From Candidatus Zixiibacteriota bacterium (lineage in GTDB: Bacteria > Zixibacteria > MSB-5A5 > GN15 > JACZUZ01), in contig JAJRPM010000004.1 in the NCBI GenBank assembly GCA_024280775.1, forward strand, positions 124,001 through 188,000: a stretch of 64,000 nt of DNA, given 5' to 3'. The position numbers and the translations under genes are program-made. Below the pieces are notes generated by a model. It was not told the DNA's origin. It worked only from the letters and a program-made list of their open reading frames with translations, and made no database searches. Positions 34,315 to 43,529 of the stretch are shown piece by piece. Positions within the stretch are counted from its first letter, which is position 1; every line of letters begins with the position of its first letter.

Positions 34315-36888
34315 TCAATTACCTATTCTCGATTCCTTGTGTTGTATCGCTCTTTGTGCCTGTATGGGGATATTGAGTTTGTCGGAAATCCATTGGCGAT
34401 CCTCATACCCAATGGAGTGAATGTATAAATGCCTTATTACAATATCTTTGAGCATCCTTTGCGCAATCCGGTTCTTTTCTAGATCCTTATGCAATCTTGC
34501 GATTTCTTTTTTCGGCAATTTATTTTGAAACTCTAATTTCATTGCCACTTCAATCAATCGAAGTGCGGGGGTTTCTTCACTCTCCGCCATAGCTTGGGTA
34601 GCAACGCCTATCAAGTCATGTGAGCCGGTATTGTCAGCAAGCTTCTTAACTACAGCATAACTGAACCCATAGCACAATGAAAGGAATATCTGTTGCGCGA
34701 CCTTGTCTCTCTTATTTTCCTTTACAGAATCGCCTTCAATAATCATTGATATATACTTTACTACATCATCCTTGTGGTCTTCCGTAAAACTCAGATAAAA
34801 TCCGAGACACTTCAATCCTGAACCGAAAGCGGCCATCAAAAGACTCTTGATTTGTTTTTTGGTTAGAGACGATTGTCTATTGCGGAGTATTTGGCCGATT
34901 ATTTCTACTATCCGTAAAGAGCGGTGCATATCTGCTATCAGCTCCGAAGAGTGTTCTTCTGATCTGTCCTCCTCATATCCAGACTCGTACTCATCTTTAT
35001 TAGCTAGATGCTTCTTCCGTTCCTCTTCAACATTACGCCTTTCAATAATTAGATCAGGCAAATCATGTAGTAATTCGGCGAGGTATGAAGTTTCGGAGAC
35101 GTTCAATGTTGCCGCATCTTGTTCCTCGAATACCATTTCCGCATTGAGCAAAAGCTCGTCAATAATCCCACTATCCCTGCTATGGTGCACAAGGAATATG
35201 AGTATGTTGGCATACTTCTCAACATGAAGTTTACCGCAAAGGTCATAGATTGTAGACTTGACACTCTTATCTTCAAGATGATCCGATAAGTACTTCGCTA
35301 CGAAGAAATAGAAAATGTACTTGTACTTGACAACTATTCCAGTGCTTTTTTCTGTCAAAATACCTGCCGCCTTGAGGTTACGTAAGACCTCATCATGAGA
35401 TCTTATCACATAATCTGCATCATATCTTTCCTTGAAAGCCACCAAGTCCTCGGGGTCCATCCATTCATAATTCCTCCTAAACATGAAGAATGATAATTCC
35501 GACAGGTAATTGATATATAGATCAAGTTGCTGGGTACTGATGTTTAATCGAAGTAGCGAGGCATGAATTACTGTTTGATAACAGTGACCATACGACGTCA
35601 AACTATAGTCGGCTGGTCTAGCTGAATCTAGTATTTGGAGGACCGTTAGAATGTAAATTGGTTTGGGCGGGAGGACGCTCTTGCTGACAATAGCATTGAC
35701 ATGCCTTGTAGCCACATCATTCAATGACTCCAACTCAGCGGGCTGAATCGTTTCTTTGCGTCCAAGGGAATTCCAAGTACTAATCAAATCTCCTCTTCTC
35801 AAGTGTCCCATTGGCAAGATGTCGTACTGTCTGAGACCAGACATCTCTGAATATACTTCCTCGTTTAGTCTTATCGAAGGGTCAGAGCAGATTACAACTT
35901 TGTCAAAAAGGTTTTGGGAATTGGCAAGAAACTCGCATAGAGAGCGATGATTAAGTTGCATTTCGTCAAAGTCATCAATCAATAGAATCTTTTCGGAAGC
36001 ACAGGCCAAGTATCTTCTTACGTCTGCCTTATCGTATTGTCTTGATACAATAGGTGCCAACAATTTCGCCACATCTGACTTGTTAATCACTCGGCCATCG
36101 ACAAGCAATGGGACTGCACCTAACTCATAGTAGTTTACCATAAGCCTTTGAAGGAGAGCTGTCTTGCCAACCTGGTCATCACCTAACAATAGCGTACTAC
36201 TCGAAACCGATTTCAGGTGCAATGCATCGCTGGACTGCTCAATATTGTCAATGCTTTCATATTTCCGCGTAATTTCCTTTATGTCTGGAAACACATAGAT
36301 ATTCGAAAGCCGGACTTCTTCACAATGCCGGTGCTGGAACTGAATTTGCGTGTCATCGAGATAAGACAAAAAGCCATCACTAATACGCAACGCATCTCCA
36401 CGAGCCAGATTTCCGCTTGGTGAAACTGCTTTGAACTGCGATGAAGTCCAATCTTTCAAAGTCTTCGTGATAGCTAGGGCCACTTTCAACCACCACTCGT
36501 CGGAATTCGATTCGGTTGGTGGCGACCCATTTTCATTTGCCGCCGTAAGACCGGACAATGGAGTACTTAGCCAATTGCACGACCGAACAATTATGGGTAC
36601 GAGCTTGATTCTTTTTTTCTCTAACGATTTAAGAGCAACTTCAAATTCGTCGCGATAGGCAGAAGTTGAAGCAAGAAAATCTTGACTTACCAAGAAACAT
36701 ATTACATCTGAGTTCTCAAGATTCTCTCTGATGACTTCCATGATCTTATCACCAGCAAGTAGTTTTTTGTCATGCCATGTAGATAGCTCTCCGTTCTTCT
36801 CCAAGACTACCAGCTGTTTTCGGAATTCTTCGAAGTGGTTAGTATCGGCGTGGCTATAGCTAATGAAAAGCCTAGGCTTATTGTTCAT
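34315..36888 (-). CDS. TIR-STAND NTPase, probable anti-phage immune protein
   Basis: 857 residues. The N-terminal TIR domain (about 1-147) opens with RLFISYSHAD and includes VICFLVSQDFLAS and, in the C helix, the putative NADase Glu81 in YRDEFEVAL. A STAND P-loop NTPase follows: Walker A GDDQVGKT (236-243), Walker B ILLIDDFDE (301-309), then winged-helix-like and helical regions to the end with no recognisable sensor repeats. In known TIR-STAND immune proteins, ligand-triggered oligomerisation lets the TIR domain consume NAD+ and abort infection. The gene stands alone between hemH and a creatininase gene and looks A+T-richer than its neighbours, suggesting horizontal gain. The trigger is unknown. 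Confidence 0.85.
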   Translation of the reverse strand: MNNKPRLFISYSHADTNHFEEFRKQLVVLEKNGELSTWHDKKLLAGDKIMEVIRENLENSDVICFLVSQDFLASTSAYRDEFEVALKSLEKKRIKLVPIIVRSCNWLSTPLSGLTAANENGSPPTESNSDEWWLKVALAITKTLKDWTSSQFKAVSPSGNLARGDALRISDGFLSYLDDTQIQFQHRHCEEVRLSNIYVFPDIKEITRKYESIDNIEQSSDALHLKSVSSSTLLLGDDQVGKTALLQRLMVNYYELGAVPLLVDGRVINKSDVAKLLAPIVSRQYDKADVRRYLACASEKILLIDDFDEMQLNHRSLCEFLANSQNLFDKVVICSDPSIRLNEEVYSEMSGLRQYDILPMGHLRRGDLISTWNSLGRKETIQPAELESLNDVATRHVNAIVSKSVLPPKPIYILTVLQILDSARPADYSLTSYGHCYQTVIHASLLRLNISTQQLDLYINYLSELSFFMFRRNYEWMDPEDLVAFKERYDADYVIRSHDEVLRNLKAAGILTEKSTGIVVKYKYIFYFFVAKYLSDHLEDKSVKSTIYDLCGKLHVEKYANILIFLVHHSRDSGIIDELLLNAEMVFEEQDAATLNVSETSYLAELLHDLPDLIIERRNVEEERKKHLANKDEYESGYEEDRSEEHSSELIADMHRSLRIVEIIGQILRNRQSSLTKKQIKSLLMAAFGSGLKCLGFYLSFTEDHKDDVVKYISMIIEGDSVKENKRDKVAQQIFLSLCYGFSYAVVKKLADNTGSHDLIGVATQAMAESEETPALRLIEVAMKLEFQNKLPKKEIARLHKDLEKNRIAQRMLKDIVIRHLYIHSIGYEDRQWISDKLNIPIQAQRAIQHKESRIGN

Positions 36889-36989
36889 ACTCTACAATCC
36901 TTCGAGCAATGTGTGACGTCTTATTCGACTATACTAAAATCATCCGAGTAAACAGCAAATCGTACTGTTTCACCTATATGACCCCACCT

Positions 36990-37727
36990 CTACAACCCAG
37001 CCTCACGCCACCGCTTCAACACAAACTGTGCAAACTCAGAAACCTTGGCGGTAACTTTCTTATGATACTCTTTGGAGGATTCGAGATTGTCAAAACGAGG
37101 CTTACCGGCATCAGAGCGATAGGTAAGAATAGTGCCGGGGATTGGATAAACATCAGCGCCGGGTGCAAAAGTGTACACCATATCATCGGAGTATTGCTCA
37201 GGAAAGCCAAACTTGGGGTTAATAGCCATCACCATCGCATTTTCGTCAAGCCCCGCATGTCCGCCGGACTCACCAAAATGTTCACGCGTCAACTCCTCGC
37301 ACATCTGCCACCAATGCAGAGCCGCCACATTCAATCCATACTTGTGATTGCCCATGCGCACTACATCCTTGAGCGCATTGTTATTGCCGCCATGCCCATT
37401 GAGGATAATAACATTCTTAAACTTAGAGCGTTGGAATGACTTAAGTATGTCCATCAAGTAACGAATGAACGTCTTAGGGTCAATAGTAGTCGAACCGGGA
37501 TAGGAATACAGCGAGCGCGTAATCCCATGATTAACAATAGGCGCAATCAGCGCATTAGTGTCATCAGCTATGCCATCGGCGATAGAATCAGGGATATAAT
37601 TGTCAGTGCCGATGCAAGAAGCGCCATGCGCCTCAACAGTGCCAACCGGCAGAATAACTGTATCTATTTCAGAGGGAACTAAACGTTGAATATCCCGCCA
37701 GGTGCGGGCCTGCAGATGTCGTTCCAT
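36990..37727 (-). CDS. Creatininase-family amidohydrolase
   Basis: 245 residues. Metal-binding blocks of the creatininase/MftE family are visible: VILPVGTVEAHGASCIGTDNYI, PIVNHGITRSLYSYPGSTTI, VIILNGHGGNNNAL and GGHAGLDENAMVMAI. Members hydrolyse creatinine, formamide-type or peptide substrates (creatininase, ArfB, MftE). The substrate cannot be read here. It follows the DUF2064-type gene by 33 bp and is probably cotranscribed with it. Confidence 0.87.
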   Translation of the reverse strand: MERHLQARTWRDIQRLVPSEIDTVILPVGTVEAHGASCIGTDNYIPDSIADGIADDTNALIAPIVNHGITRSLYSYPGSTTIDPKTFIRYLMDILKSFQRSKFKNVIILNGHGGNNNALKDVVRMGNHKYGLNVAALHWWQMCEELTREHFGESGGHAGLDENAMVMAINPKFGFPEQYSDDMVYTFAPGADVYPIPGTILTYRSDAGKPRFDNLESSKEYHKKVTAKVSEFAQFVLKRWREAGL

Positions 37728-37760
37728 TTGTTCCTGCCTATTTATTACACCTGTGCTTCG

Positions 37761-38525
37761 CTAGGCTTCGCTTTCGGCGAGTAGTCGCGAAAGTGTCAAT
37801 TCGGTTTCATGCGCGGTAACTTCATCACCCTGAAGTCTGAACTGATTGATATCACGCACCAAATATTCAAGATCTTCAGGATGCTCAACCACATACCACA
37901 TCTCAAGCTCAGTCCAATGCAAACCCTCAGCGGTAAGTGTATTAGAAACATCCGAATAAATAGTCGGCTCAGTCCAGTCAAATTGCGACAACGAAGTATG
38001 ATACTGCCCGCGCATACCAAGAAGATAATAGCGCCCCTCAACAGTCGGCCCAAACACCGCATCAAAATTATCAAGCTCATCAATCGCCTGAGTAATCAAT
38101 TTGGCCGTGAGCGTAGGAGTCCGGCTACCAAGAAAAATAACTTTCTCAAATCCCTCGGCAAAACAATCCTTAATTGCGGTCTCCATCTTCACTCCCCATC
38201 TATCTGCGGGAAGCTCAACATCCAGGAATAACCGTGAGTCGATAGCCTTACCACTATTCTTCTCGATTTTATTCTGCACATAATGCACAATCTTCTCAAC
38301 CGAAGCTCTAGTCTCCAAATCATCGCCATAAAAAAGCCGCACCGAAGCCCCCGGAATAGAAAGAGCCGCAACCAGCGTATCAGCGGTGAATGACTGGCTA
38401 AGCAAATCCTTCTGACGGTCATCAAACCGGCCGTCAAAATCCAAATTCGAACCGTCCTCTGTAGTTTCCTGCACACAAATAGCGATAACTGTATTAGAGT
38501 ATTTTTTCTTCCCGGCGGCTGACAT
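37761..38525 (-). CDS. DUF2064/TIGR04282-type nucleotidyl or glycosyl transferase-like protein
   Basis: 254 residues. The region KVIFLGSRTPTLTAKLITQAIDELDNFDAVFGPTVEGRYYLLGM matches the DUF2064 (TIGR04282, arsenosugar-biosynthesis-like glycosyltransferase) core, where the usual DGGYYLLG reads EGRYYLLG. These proteins have a GT-A fold. The usual N-terminal 'P.pG..KTRL' motif is not evident; the N-terminus (QETTEDGSNLDFDGRFDDRQKDLLSQSFTADTL) is divergent, so activity is uncertain. It forms a pair with the creatininase gene. Confidence 0.78.
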   Translation of the reverse strand: MSAAGKKKYSNTVIAICVQETTEDGSNLDFDGRFDDRQKDLLSQSFTADTLVAALSIPGASVRLFYGDDLETRASVEKIVHYVQNKIEKNSGKAIDSRLFLDVELPADRWGVKMETAIKDCFAEGFEKVIFLGSRTPTLTAKLITQAIDELDNFDAVFGPTVEGRYYLLGMRGQYHTSLSQFDWTEPTIYSDVSNTLTAEGLHWTELEMWYVVEHPEDLEYLVRDINQFRLQGDEVTAHETELTLSRLLAESEA

Positions 38526-38755
38526 GATAATATTCTGTATCTACTTATAGTTAGTGAACGTTTCTGTTTCCTGGCGTTCGATTACGCCTCGTGCAATCGC
38601 AATAGCAATAAAGCGCTTATAGAAAACGATTGCTAAAAAAACATACGATGCCTCCGCGCGAGAGTCAACTATGCTGAAGCAAGATGTTGGGAAAATGTAA
38701 ATTGGGGAATTTGACGCCTAGCGCCATAGAATAGAAGAAATACCGGCCCAATGAC
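38526..38755. other. Intergenic spacer without recognised features
   Basis: 230 bp between two minus-strand genes; no ORF, repeat or clear terminator was seen. Confidence 0.4.
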
Positions 38756-39802
38756 CTAAGAGTGGTCCTTTAAATAAACTCGCATTTCCTGCTTAATCAA
38801 CTGCACAAACTTATCCGAATTTAACTGTTTGACAAGTTTATCTGCGACACGCTGAGCCACAGCGTCAGCCATTTGCTTAGAGAACACAGTGGCGGCTTGA
38901 TCGTTATCCGACGAATCCGCCCATTCGAAAACGCTGTCATCGCTGGCAGGAGCAGGCTTAGCGGCTTTCTGCGGAGCGCTCTGCGGCGAGGACTTAGCGC
39001 CACCCTGCATTTCAGACATAAACCATTCGTAGTCATGATCGCCCTTTGCAGGAGCCGCGGAAGGACTCTGCTTCGGAGCTTCGCTAGTCTTGGCGGCTGT
39101 TTCAAGTGGAGCCACATCCAACTTAGCGCCATCGGAAACCTGTCCTGCCGAAGCCGCCATATCGCGTAGCTTGTTCTGCATAAACGCCAAATCAATTTTC
39201 GATGTGTCAGTGGTAGATTTTTGAGTTGAAGTTACACTGGTTATTTCCGCGTCATAACCAACCAAACTTTCGCTCTTGGAGATAGTTTGTATCTCAGAAC
39301 TATCAACCGCGCCACGAACTTCGGATTCGTGCACATCAATTTGGTCAAGCCCCAGAGCCTTATCAAGAGCGCCCTCTACTGCATCATCACCGAATAAAGA
39401 TGCGCTCTCCTTGGGCGATGCAACTGTCGCAGTCGACCCTGAACCAGCCCCAGTAAAAACATTCACCTTCGAAAGCAATTCATCAGCGGCAAATGGACAG
39501 CGCACAATCGCCTCTTCCGGCAAATCAGGAGCCGAATCAGTACCGGAACACAGCAACAAAAACGGAGCGCCCACATGCTCAGAGTTCTCCGCCCAACTCT
39601 GATAGAACGGAGCGCCACTATCACCCTGAACCCGAACACCAACCACCGCCAAATCAAACTTTGACACGGTGAGTATACCTTCAGCGCGTGAGGCAGAATC
39701 TACAGAAACAACTTCATAGCCAGCCTGACGCATGACTTTCTCAGCTTCGGACCGCAATGCGGCATCCGGCTCAACGAGCAATATTTGTTTGCGAGGGGTC
39801 AT
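38756..39802 (-). CDS. Pseudo-receiver protein with disordered middle and helical C-terminus
   Basis: 348 residues. Residues 5-118 have the CheY-like fold pattern (QILLVEPDAALRSEAEKVMRQAGYEVVSVDSASRAEGIL). The phosphoacceptor Asp is replaced by Gly (FDLAVVGVRVQG instead of ..LDV..PG) and the conserved Lys by Cys (VRCPFAADEL), so it should not be phosphorylated in the usual way. The middle ~170 residues are Ser/Ala/Lys-rich and probably disordered. The last ~45 residues (SKQMADAVAQRVADKLVKQL...) form an amphipathic helix likely to bind a partner. The partner is unknown. Confidence 0.72.
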   Translation of the reverse strand: MTPRKQILLVEPDAALRSEAEKVMRQAGYEVVSVDSASRAEGILTVSKFDLAVVGVRVQGDSGAPFYQSWAENSEHVGAPFLLLCSGTDSAPDLPEEAIVRCPFAADELLSKVNVFTGAGSGSTATVASPKESASLFGDDAVEGALDKALGLDQIDVHESEVRGAVDSSEIQTISKSESLVGYDAEITSVTSTQKSTTDTSKIDLAFMQNKLRDMAASAGQVSDGAKLDVAPLETAAKTSEAPKQSPSAAPAKGDHDYEWFMSEMQGGAKSSPQSAPQKAAKPAPASDDSVFEWADSSDNDQAATVFSKQMADAVAQRVADKLVKQLNSDKFVQLIKQEMRVYLKDHS

Positions 39803-39880
39803 AATTTAGTTATCGACAGAAAAGGGTGATTATTTGTGCTGATCTTCTATGCTGTTACCGGCCATTCTTCCACTTGGGTG

Positions 39881-40798
39881 TTACTTAGGCCGCTTGTCTT
39901 CTGATAGTCTTTCGCTGGCTTCTTCCAGGAACTTTCGCTCTTCGTCGGTGATATTCTCCAGCCCCACCGCGTTAATCTTATCCAAAATGGAATCGACTCG
40001 TTGCATTACGTCCTCGGCCTGGCGACGGTTCGTTTCGAAACGCTGATTTAACTTCTCATGTTTCCGGCGCTTAAACCAGGATTTAAGCGTCCCTTCTGAC
40101 TGCTGGACAACTCCCCTCCGGCTCAGCAGAAAACCAATCACCGCCCCGCCGAGATGAGCAAAATGCGCCACATTCCCACCCGGTGAGATAAATGACCAAA
40201 TCATCGGAATAATCAAAAACGCCGGAACCGCATATTTAATCTTGACCGGTAGCACAAAGTACAAATACAACTTACGCTCCGGGAAATAGCGCCAATAGGC
40301 CGCCATCACACCAAATACAGCTCCCGAGGCGCCTATAATAGCGGCATAAGAATTGAAGTCAAGTATCAGCGAAAACAAAGCGCCACCCAATCCCGAGAGT
40401 AAATAGAACCGCACAAATCTACGCGAGCCCCACATAGTCTCGAATTCTGTCCCGAACATCCACAGAACCAGCATATTGAAAAGAATATGCATGAGCCCAC
40501 CATGCAAGAACATGTAGGTAAACGGCTTATAGAATCCGTTGGGGAAATCTTCGCTAAAATAAGCCCCGGGCACAAAACCAAAATCCCCAGTTAGAGGGGT
40601 GATTTGCTGAATAAAAAATACTACTACATTGACAATGATTATCCACTTGATTGCCGGCCCAATTACACTTGGTCCGAACCGCAGACGAGAACCACCACCG
40701 AAGCCGCCACGATTGGAGCCGAAACCGCCAAAGCCCCCAAAGCCCGAACCGGATCTATGTGAATCGTCATGTGAATCGTCATTTGAGTAATTAGTCAT
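39881..40798 (-). CDS. Rhomboid-family intramembrane serine protease
   Basis: 305 residues. A Gly/Phe-rich N-terminus (GSGFGGFGGFGSNRGGFGGG) precedes six membrane segments. The conserved first-loop motif is FTYMFLHGGLMHILFNMLVLWMFG; the catalytic Ser is in IIGASGAVFGVMAAY and the catalytic His in AHFAHLGGAVIGFLL. The cytosolic C-terminal ~75 residues are charged and coiled-coil-like, ending in a helical motif (ILDKINAVGLENITDEERKFLEEASERL) found in many bacterial rhomboids. Substrates unknown. A 12-nt tandem repeat encodes DDSHDDSH near the N-terminus. Confidence 0.92.
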   Translation of the reverse strand: MTNYSNDDSHDDSHRSGSGFGGFGGFGSNRGGFGGGSRLRFGPSVIGPAIKWIIIVNVVVFFIQQITPLTGDFGFVPGAYFSEDFPNGFYKPFTYMFLHGGLMHILFNMLVLWMFGTEFETMWGSRRFVRFYLLSGLGGALFSLILDFNSYAAIIGASGAVFGVMAAYWRYFPERKLYLYFVLPVKIKYAVPAFLIIPMIWSFISPGGNVAHFAHLGGAVIGFLLSRRGVVQQSEGTLKSWFKRRKHEKLNQRFETNRRQAEDVMQRVDSILDKINAVGLENITDEERKFLEEASERLSEDKRPK

Positions 40799-40963
40799 TG
40801 TATTCTATACATCGGAAACACGTTATAGTTTGTTAATCAAATAGCTTTTCCTCAAGAAACGCCCGCCTCTTTGGCCGCAAGTCCCTAGGCGCGCGCAACC
40901 AGTTAAACAATAACGACTTATAGCTGACCGTCATTGCTGGCGGCCCAGGTGAGTAAAAGCACA

Positions 40964-41437
40964 TCAGCTAAAACGAACATGCTCTTTAAGCATACAGCGA
41001 TCCATAACTACAGTAAGCCCGGCTTCTTTTGCCAATTCGAAGGCCTCAACTGATACGACACCCTCTTGAAACCATATAGCCTTGGCCCCAATTGCAATCG
41101 CTTGGCGAGTTATCTCCGGCGCAAACTCCGAGCGCCGGAACACATCGACTATATCGATTTTTCCGGGTACTGAAGCCAAATCAGGATAGGCCTCTATACC
41201 CAGAGCCTCTGTCTCTTTGGGATTTATCGGAATAATCTCATAACCCTGAGAAAGCAAATATGCCGCTACTCCGTTACTAGCGCGTGAGGGGTCAGAAGAC
41301 AGCCCCACAACCGCCACCCGCTTTGACTTTTCCAGTAACTCCTGGATTTCGTCCGGGTCGGGATTGACCCACTGATCGTCACGATCACCATCAGGGTCTC
41401 CAGAATTCTCAACTTCTCGCAAAATTCCTTCTTTCAA
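40964..41437 (-). CDS. CoA-binding domain protein (YccU family)
   Basis: 157 residues. A Rossmann-like CoA-binding domain: KRVAVVGLSSDPSRASNGVAAYLLSQGYEIIPINPKETEALGIEAYPDLASVP, then VDVFRRSEFAPEITRQAIAIGAKAIWFQEGVVS and MDRCMLKEH. The family is standalone and structurally related to the CoA-binding domain of succinyl-CoA synthetase; function is undefined. The first ~30 residues are acidic and not conserved. It follows trxA on the same strand behind a terminator. Confidence 0.86.
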   Translation of the reverse strand: MKEGILREVENSGDPDGDRDDQWVNPDPDEIQELLEKSKRVAVVGLSSDPSRASNGVAAYLLSQGYEIIPINPKETEALGIEAYPDLASVPGKIDIVDVFRRSEFAPEITRQAIAIGAKAIWFQEGVVSVEAFELAKEAGLTVVMDRCMLKEHVRFS

Positions 41438-41477
41438 TCTACAATGACAAAATTATTGATTTAACAGCAAACTCAAA

Positions 41478-41503
41478 GGGCGCCACCCAAAAAGGTGACG
41501 CCC
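41478..41503 (-). terminator. Probable Rho-independent terminator after trxA
   Basis: Ten-pair stem GGGCGCCACC / GGTGACGCCC (one mispair) with a 6-nt loop between trxA and the CoA-binding gene. On the minus strand it is followed by TTTGAGTTTG, a weak T tract. Confidence 0.5.
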
Positions 41504-41553
41504 ACATTTGAATTATACGATACTATCAGGAAAAAGTCTCCCAACAAAAGCGT

Positions 41554-41880
41554 TCAAGCAAACACCTTATCAATTTTCTCGATAAGTTGCGCTTTCGGAA
41601 CCGCTCCAACCATCTGCTCCACCATCTCACCGTTCTTGAAAAACAACAGTGACGGAATGGACATGATACCATACTTCTGAGCAGTCTCCTGATTGCTGTC
41701 AACGTCGACCTTGGCAATACGAACCTTGCCGTCGTATTCCTTAGCCACCTCTTCGAGCATCGGAGCAATCATTCTGCAAGGACCACACCAACTGGCCCAA
41801 AAATCCACCACTACCGGTGTATCAGATTTGATTACCTGTTCCTCGAACGTGCTATCGGTAACTTGTTCTGGTGCGCTCAT
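41554..41880 (-). CDS. trxA: Thioredoxin
   Basis: 108 residues, standard length. The active site is [10 protein letters not shown], with VVVDFWA before it, [34 protein letters not shown] and the cis-Pro after it. General cytoplasmic disulfide reductase. It appears monocistronic, with a terminator behind it. Confidence 0.96.
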   Translation of the reverse strand: MSAPEQVTDSTFEEQVIKSDTPVVVDFWASWCGPCRMIAPMLEEVAKEYDGKVRIAKVDVDSNQETAQKYGIMSIPSLLFFKNGEMVEQMVGAVPKAQLIEKIDKVFA

Positions 41881-42336
41881 CTTAATACTCCCGCCTTTCT
41901 ATGAGAATCCTGTCGAATTCCCTCTATATGTGTTTCTTCTATCTTTTACTAAAATACAGCCCCAACCAACTCGCGACTTCTAAGAACCACTTCTAATAAC
42001 CAATGCAATCAAGCCGCAGGTGTAATACCGCAAATACCCTCAAACTGTTCCCGGGCCGTCAACAGATCTTCAGCTACCGAACCACAAGAGAGCTTACTTA
42101 GTATACTGTTTTTGTATCGTCAGGAAAAGCATATCCGGCGCTAGATTTTGCTCAATAGCAACTTCATCGCATAGTTGTGTTTGGTCGCTGTCTCGGGTCG
42201 TTGTCTCTGGTCTCTGTCTTGTTGTCTCGGGTCACAATTCTCGCTACGCGAGAATTGTGCCCCGAGACTTCCGCTAACTATACCAATAATAACCATTCAA
42301 CTTGTCACCAGTCCCCCGCTAGCGTATCATCAAAGC
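41881..42336. other. Intergenic region with a long hairpin
   Basis: 456 bp between divergent trxA and dtd. It contains a 21-bp inverted repeat with one mismatch, GTCTCGGGTCACAATTCTCG C (42224-42244) and GCGAGAATTGTGCCCCGAGA C (42248-42268), separated by only 3 nt. A degenerate extra copy of TGTCTCGGGTCGTTG precedes it (42189-42203). It resembles a small palindromic repeat rather than a terminator because no T tract follows. Confidence 0.6.
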
Positions 42337-42786
42337 ATGCGAGCAGTAATCCAAAGGGTAAAATCCGCATCAGTAAAAATCGATGACGCCACTGTAGGAA
42401 AAATACAGGGCGGACTTATGATACTGTTGGGGGCCAAAACCGGAGATAGCGAAGCTGATGTCGCCTATTTGGTCGAAAAAATCTCACGCTTACGGATTTT
42501 TGAGGATGACGCCGGAAAAATGAACCTCTCCCTGCAAGACTTACCAAAAGAATCCCGCTCGGCTCTGGTAGTTTCCCAGTTCACCCTCTACGCAGACACC
42601 CGAAAAGGCCGCCGTCCCAGCTTCAATCAAGCGCTCGAACCCGTAGCCGCCAAAAAGCTCTACCACTCATTCGTCACAAATCTCAAAACTACCGGGATCA
42701 AAGTAGAAACCGGAGAGTTCGGAGCCAAAATGCTGGTAAGTCTCGAAAATGACGGTCCGGTCACAATCATTTTGGAAAGCCCATAA
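42337..42786 (+). CDS. dtd: D-aminoacyl-tRNA deacylase
   Basis: 149 residues from ATG 42337 ([16 protein letters not shown]); the 54 extra codons in the track ORF translate intergenic DNA. Family motifs: MRAVIQRV at the N-terminus, [20 protein letters not shown] (the SQFTL active-site motif) and the C-terminal [26 protein letters not shown] with the Gly-cis-Pro-like element. It removes D-amino acids from mischarged tRNA. It is followed by maf, 47 bp away. Confidence 0.94.
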   Translation: MRAVIQRVKSASVKIDDATVGKIQGGLMILLGAKTGDSEADVAYLVEKISRLRIFEDDAGKMNLSLQDLPKESRSALVVSQFTLYADTRKGRRPSFNQALEPVAAKKLYHSFVTNLKTTGIKVETGEFGAKMLVSLENDGPVTIILESP

Positions 42787-42833
42787 CAGAGATACTTCTT
42801 ACCCCAAAGACACAATACAACCGATTCCCCTCT

Positions 42834-43529
42834 ATGCCACTGCCAAAACTACAAATCCCTCCGATGAACAAACTGCGTCATCTGAGCGAGGAGTTTCCAG
42901 TGATTCTCGGCTCCGGCTCTCCCCGTCGCAAAGACTTACTGGAACAGGCGGGTATTCCATTCAGCATCGTTACCACAGATGTCCCCGAGGATATTCCACG
43001 CGGCGAAGCCCCCGATACAGCGGCAAAGCGCCTCTCAGCTCTAAAAGCCTATCACGTCAGCCAGCGAGTAATTCAAGAAGGCCGAACCGAACCAGCGGTA
43101 ATAATCTCCGCAGACACCATAGTCTGGCACAACGGCGAGTGCCTTGGAAAACCCGAGAATGAAACAGTAGCGCGAGAGCTCTTGCACAGATTACGCGGGG
43201 AAACACACAGCGTATTCACTGCAGTCACTCTATCGCTAAATCTCTCCCCTACCCTGGCGCACAGTGTTTCTGACATTGTCGTTTCTGACATTGTCGAAAC
43301 AGGGATAGCTGAAACAAAGGTAGCTTTCAAGAACGTCTCCGATGACCAAATCGAGCGCTACATAGCCACCGGCGACCCACTCGATAAGGCCGGAGCCTAT
43401 GGCGCACAAGAACTCGGCGCTTTTTTAGTTGACCATATCAGCGGAGAGCTGGATACTGTCATTGGCTTTCCGCTGGCGCTTGTGGATGATTTGGCCGGTC
43501 TTCTTCTGACCAAAATCCCTCGCGATTAG
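42834..43529 (+). CDS. maf: Maf-like nucleoside triphosphate pyrophosphatase
   Basis: 231 residues; the ATG at 42864 (MNKLRHL) is another start. Maf motifs: PVILGSGSPRRKDLLEQAGIPF, AVIISADTIVWHNGECLGKP and ATGDPLDKAGAYGAQELGAFLVDHISGELDTVIGFPL. These enzymes hydrolyse dTTP/UTP or modified nucleotides. An insert after the 'THSVFTAVTLSL' strand contains a perfect 15-nt tandem duplication (43266-43295) encoding VSDIVVSDIV, making the protein longer than the usual ~190-200 residues. Confidence 0.91.
   Translation: MPLPKLQIPPMNKLRHLSEEFPVILGSGSPRRKDLLEQAGIPFSIVTTDVPEDIPRGEAPDTAAKRLSALKAYHVSQRVIQEGRTEPAVIISADTIVWHNGECLGKPENETVARELLHRLRGETHSVFTAVTLSLNLSPTLAHSVSDIVVSDIVETGIAETKVAFKNVSDDQIERYIATGDPLDKAGAYGAQELGAFLVDHISGELDTVIGFPLALVDDLAGLLLTKIPRD

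Noticed and set aside
34925-34975. Sequence encoding RSEEHSSEL in the TIR-STAND gene, reminiscent of Illumina adapter read-through (RSEEHTSEL)
   Set aside because: The DNA (AGATCAGAAGAACACTCTTCGG) differs from the adapter at many positions and the frame continues normally, so it is a chance resemblance.
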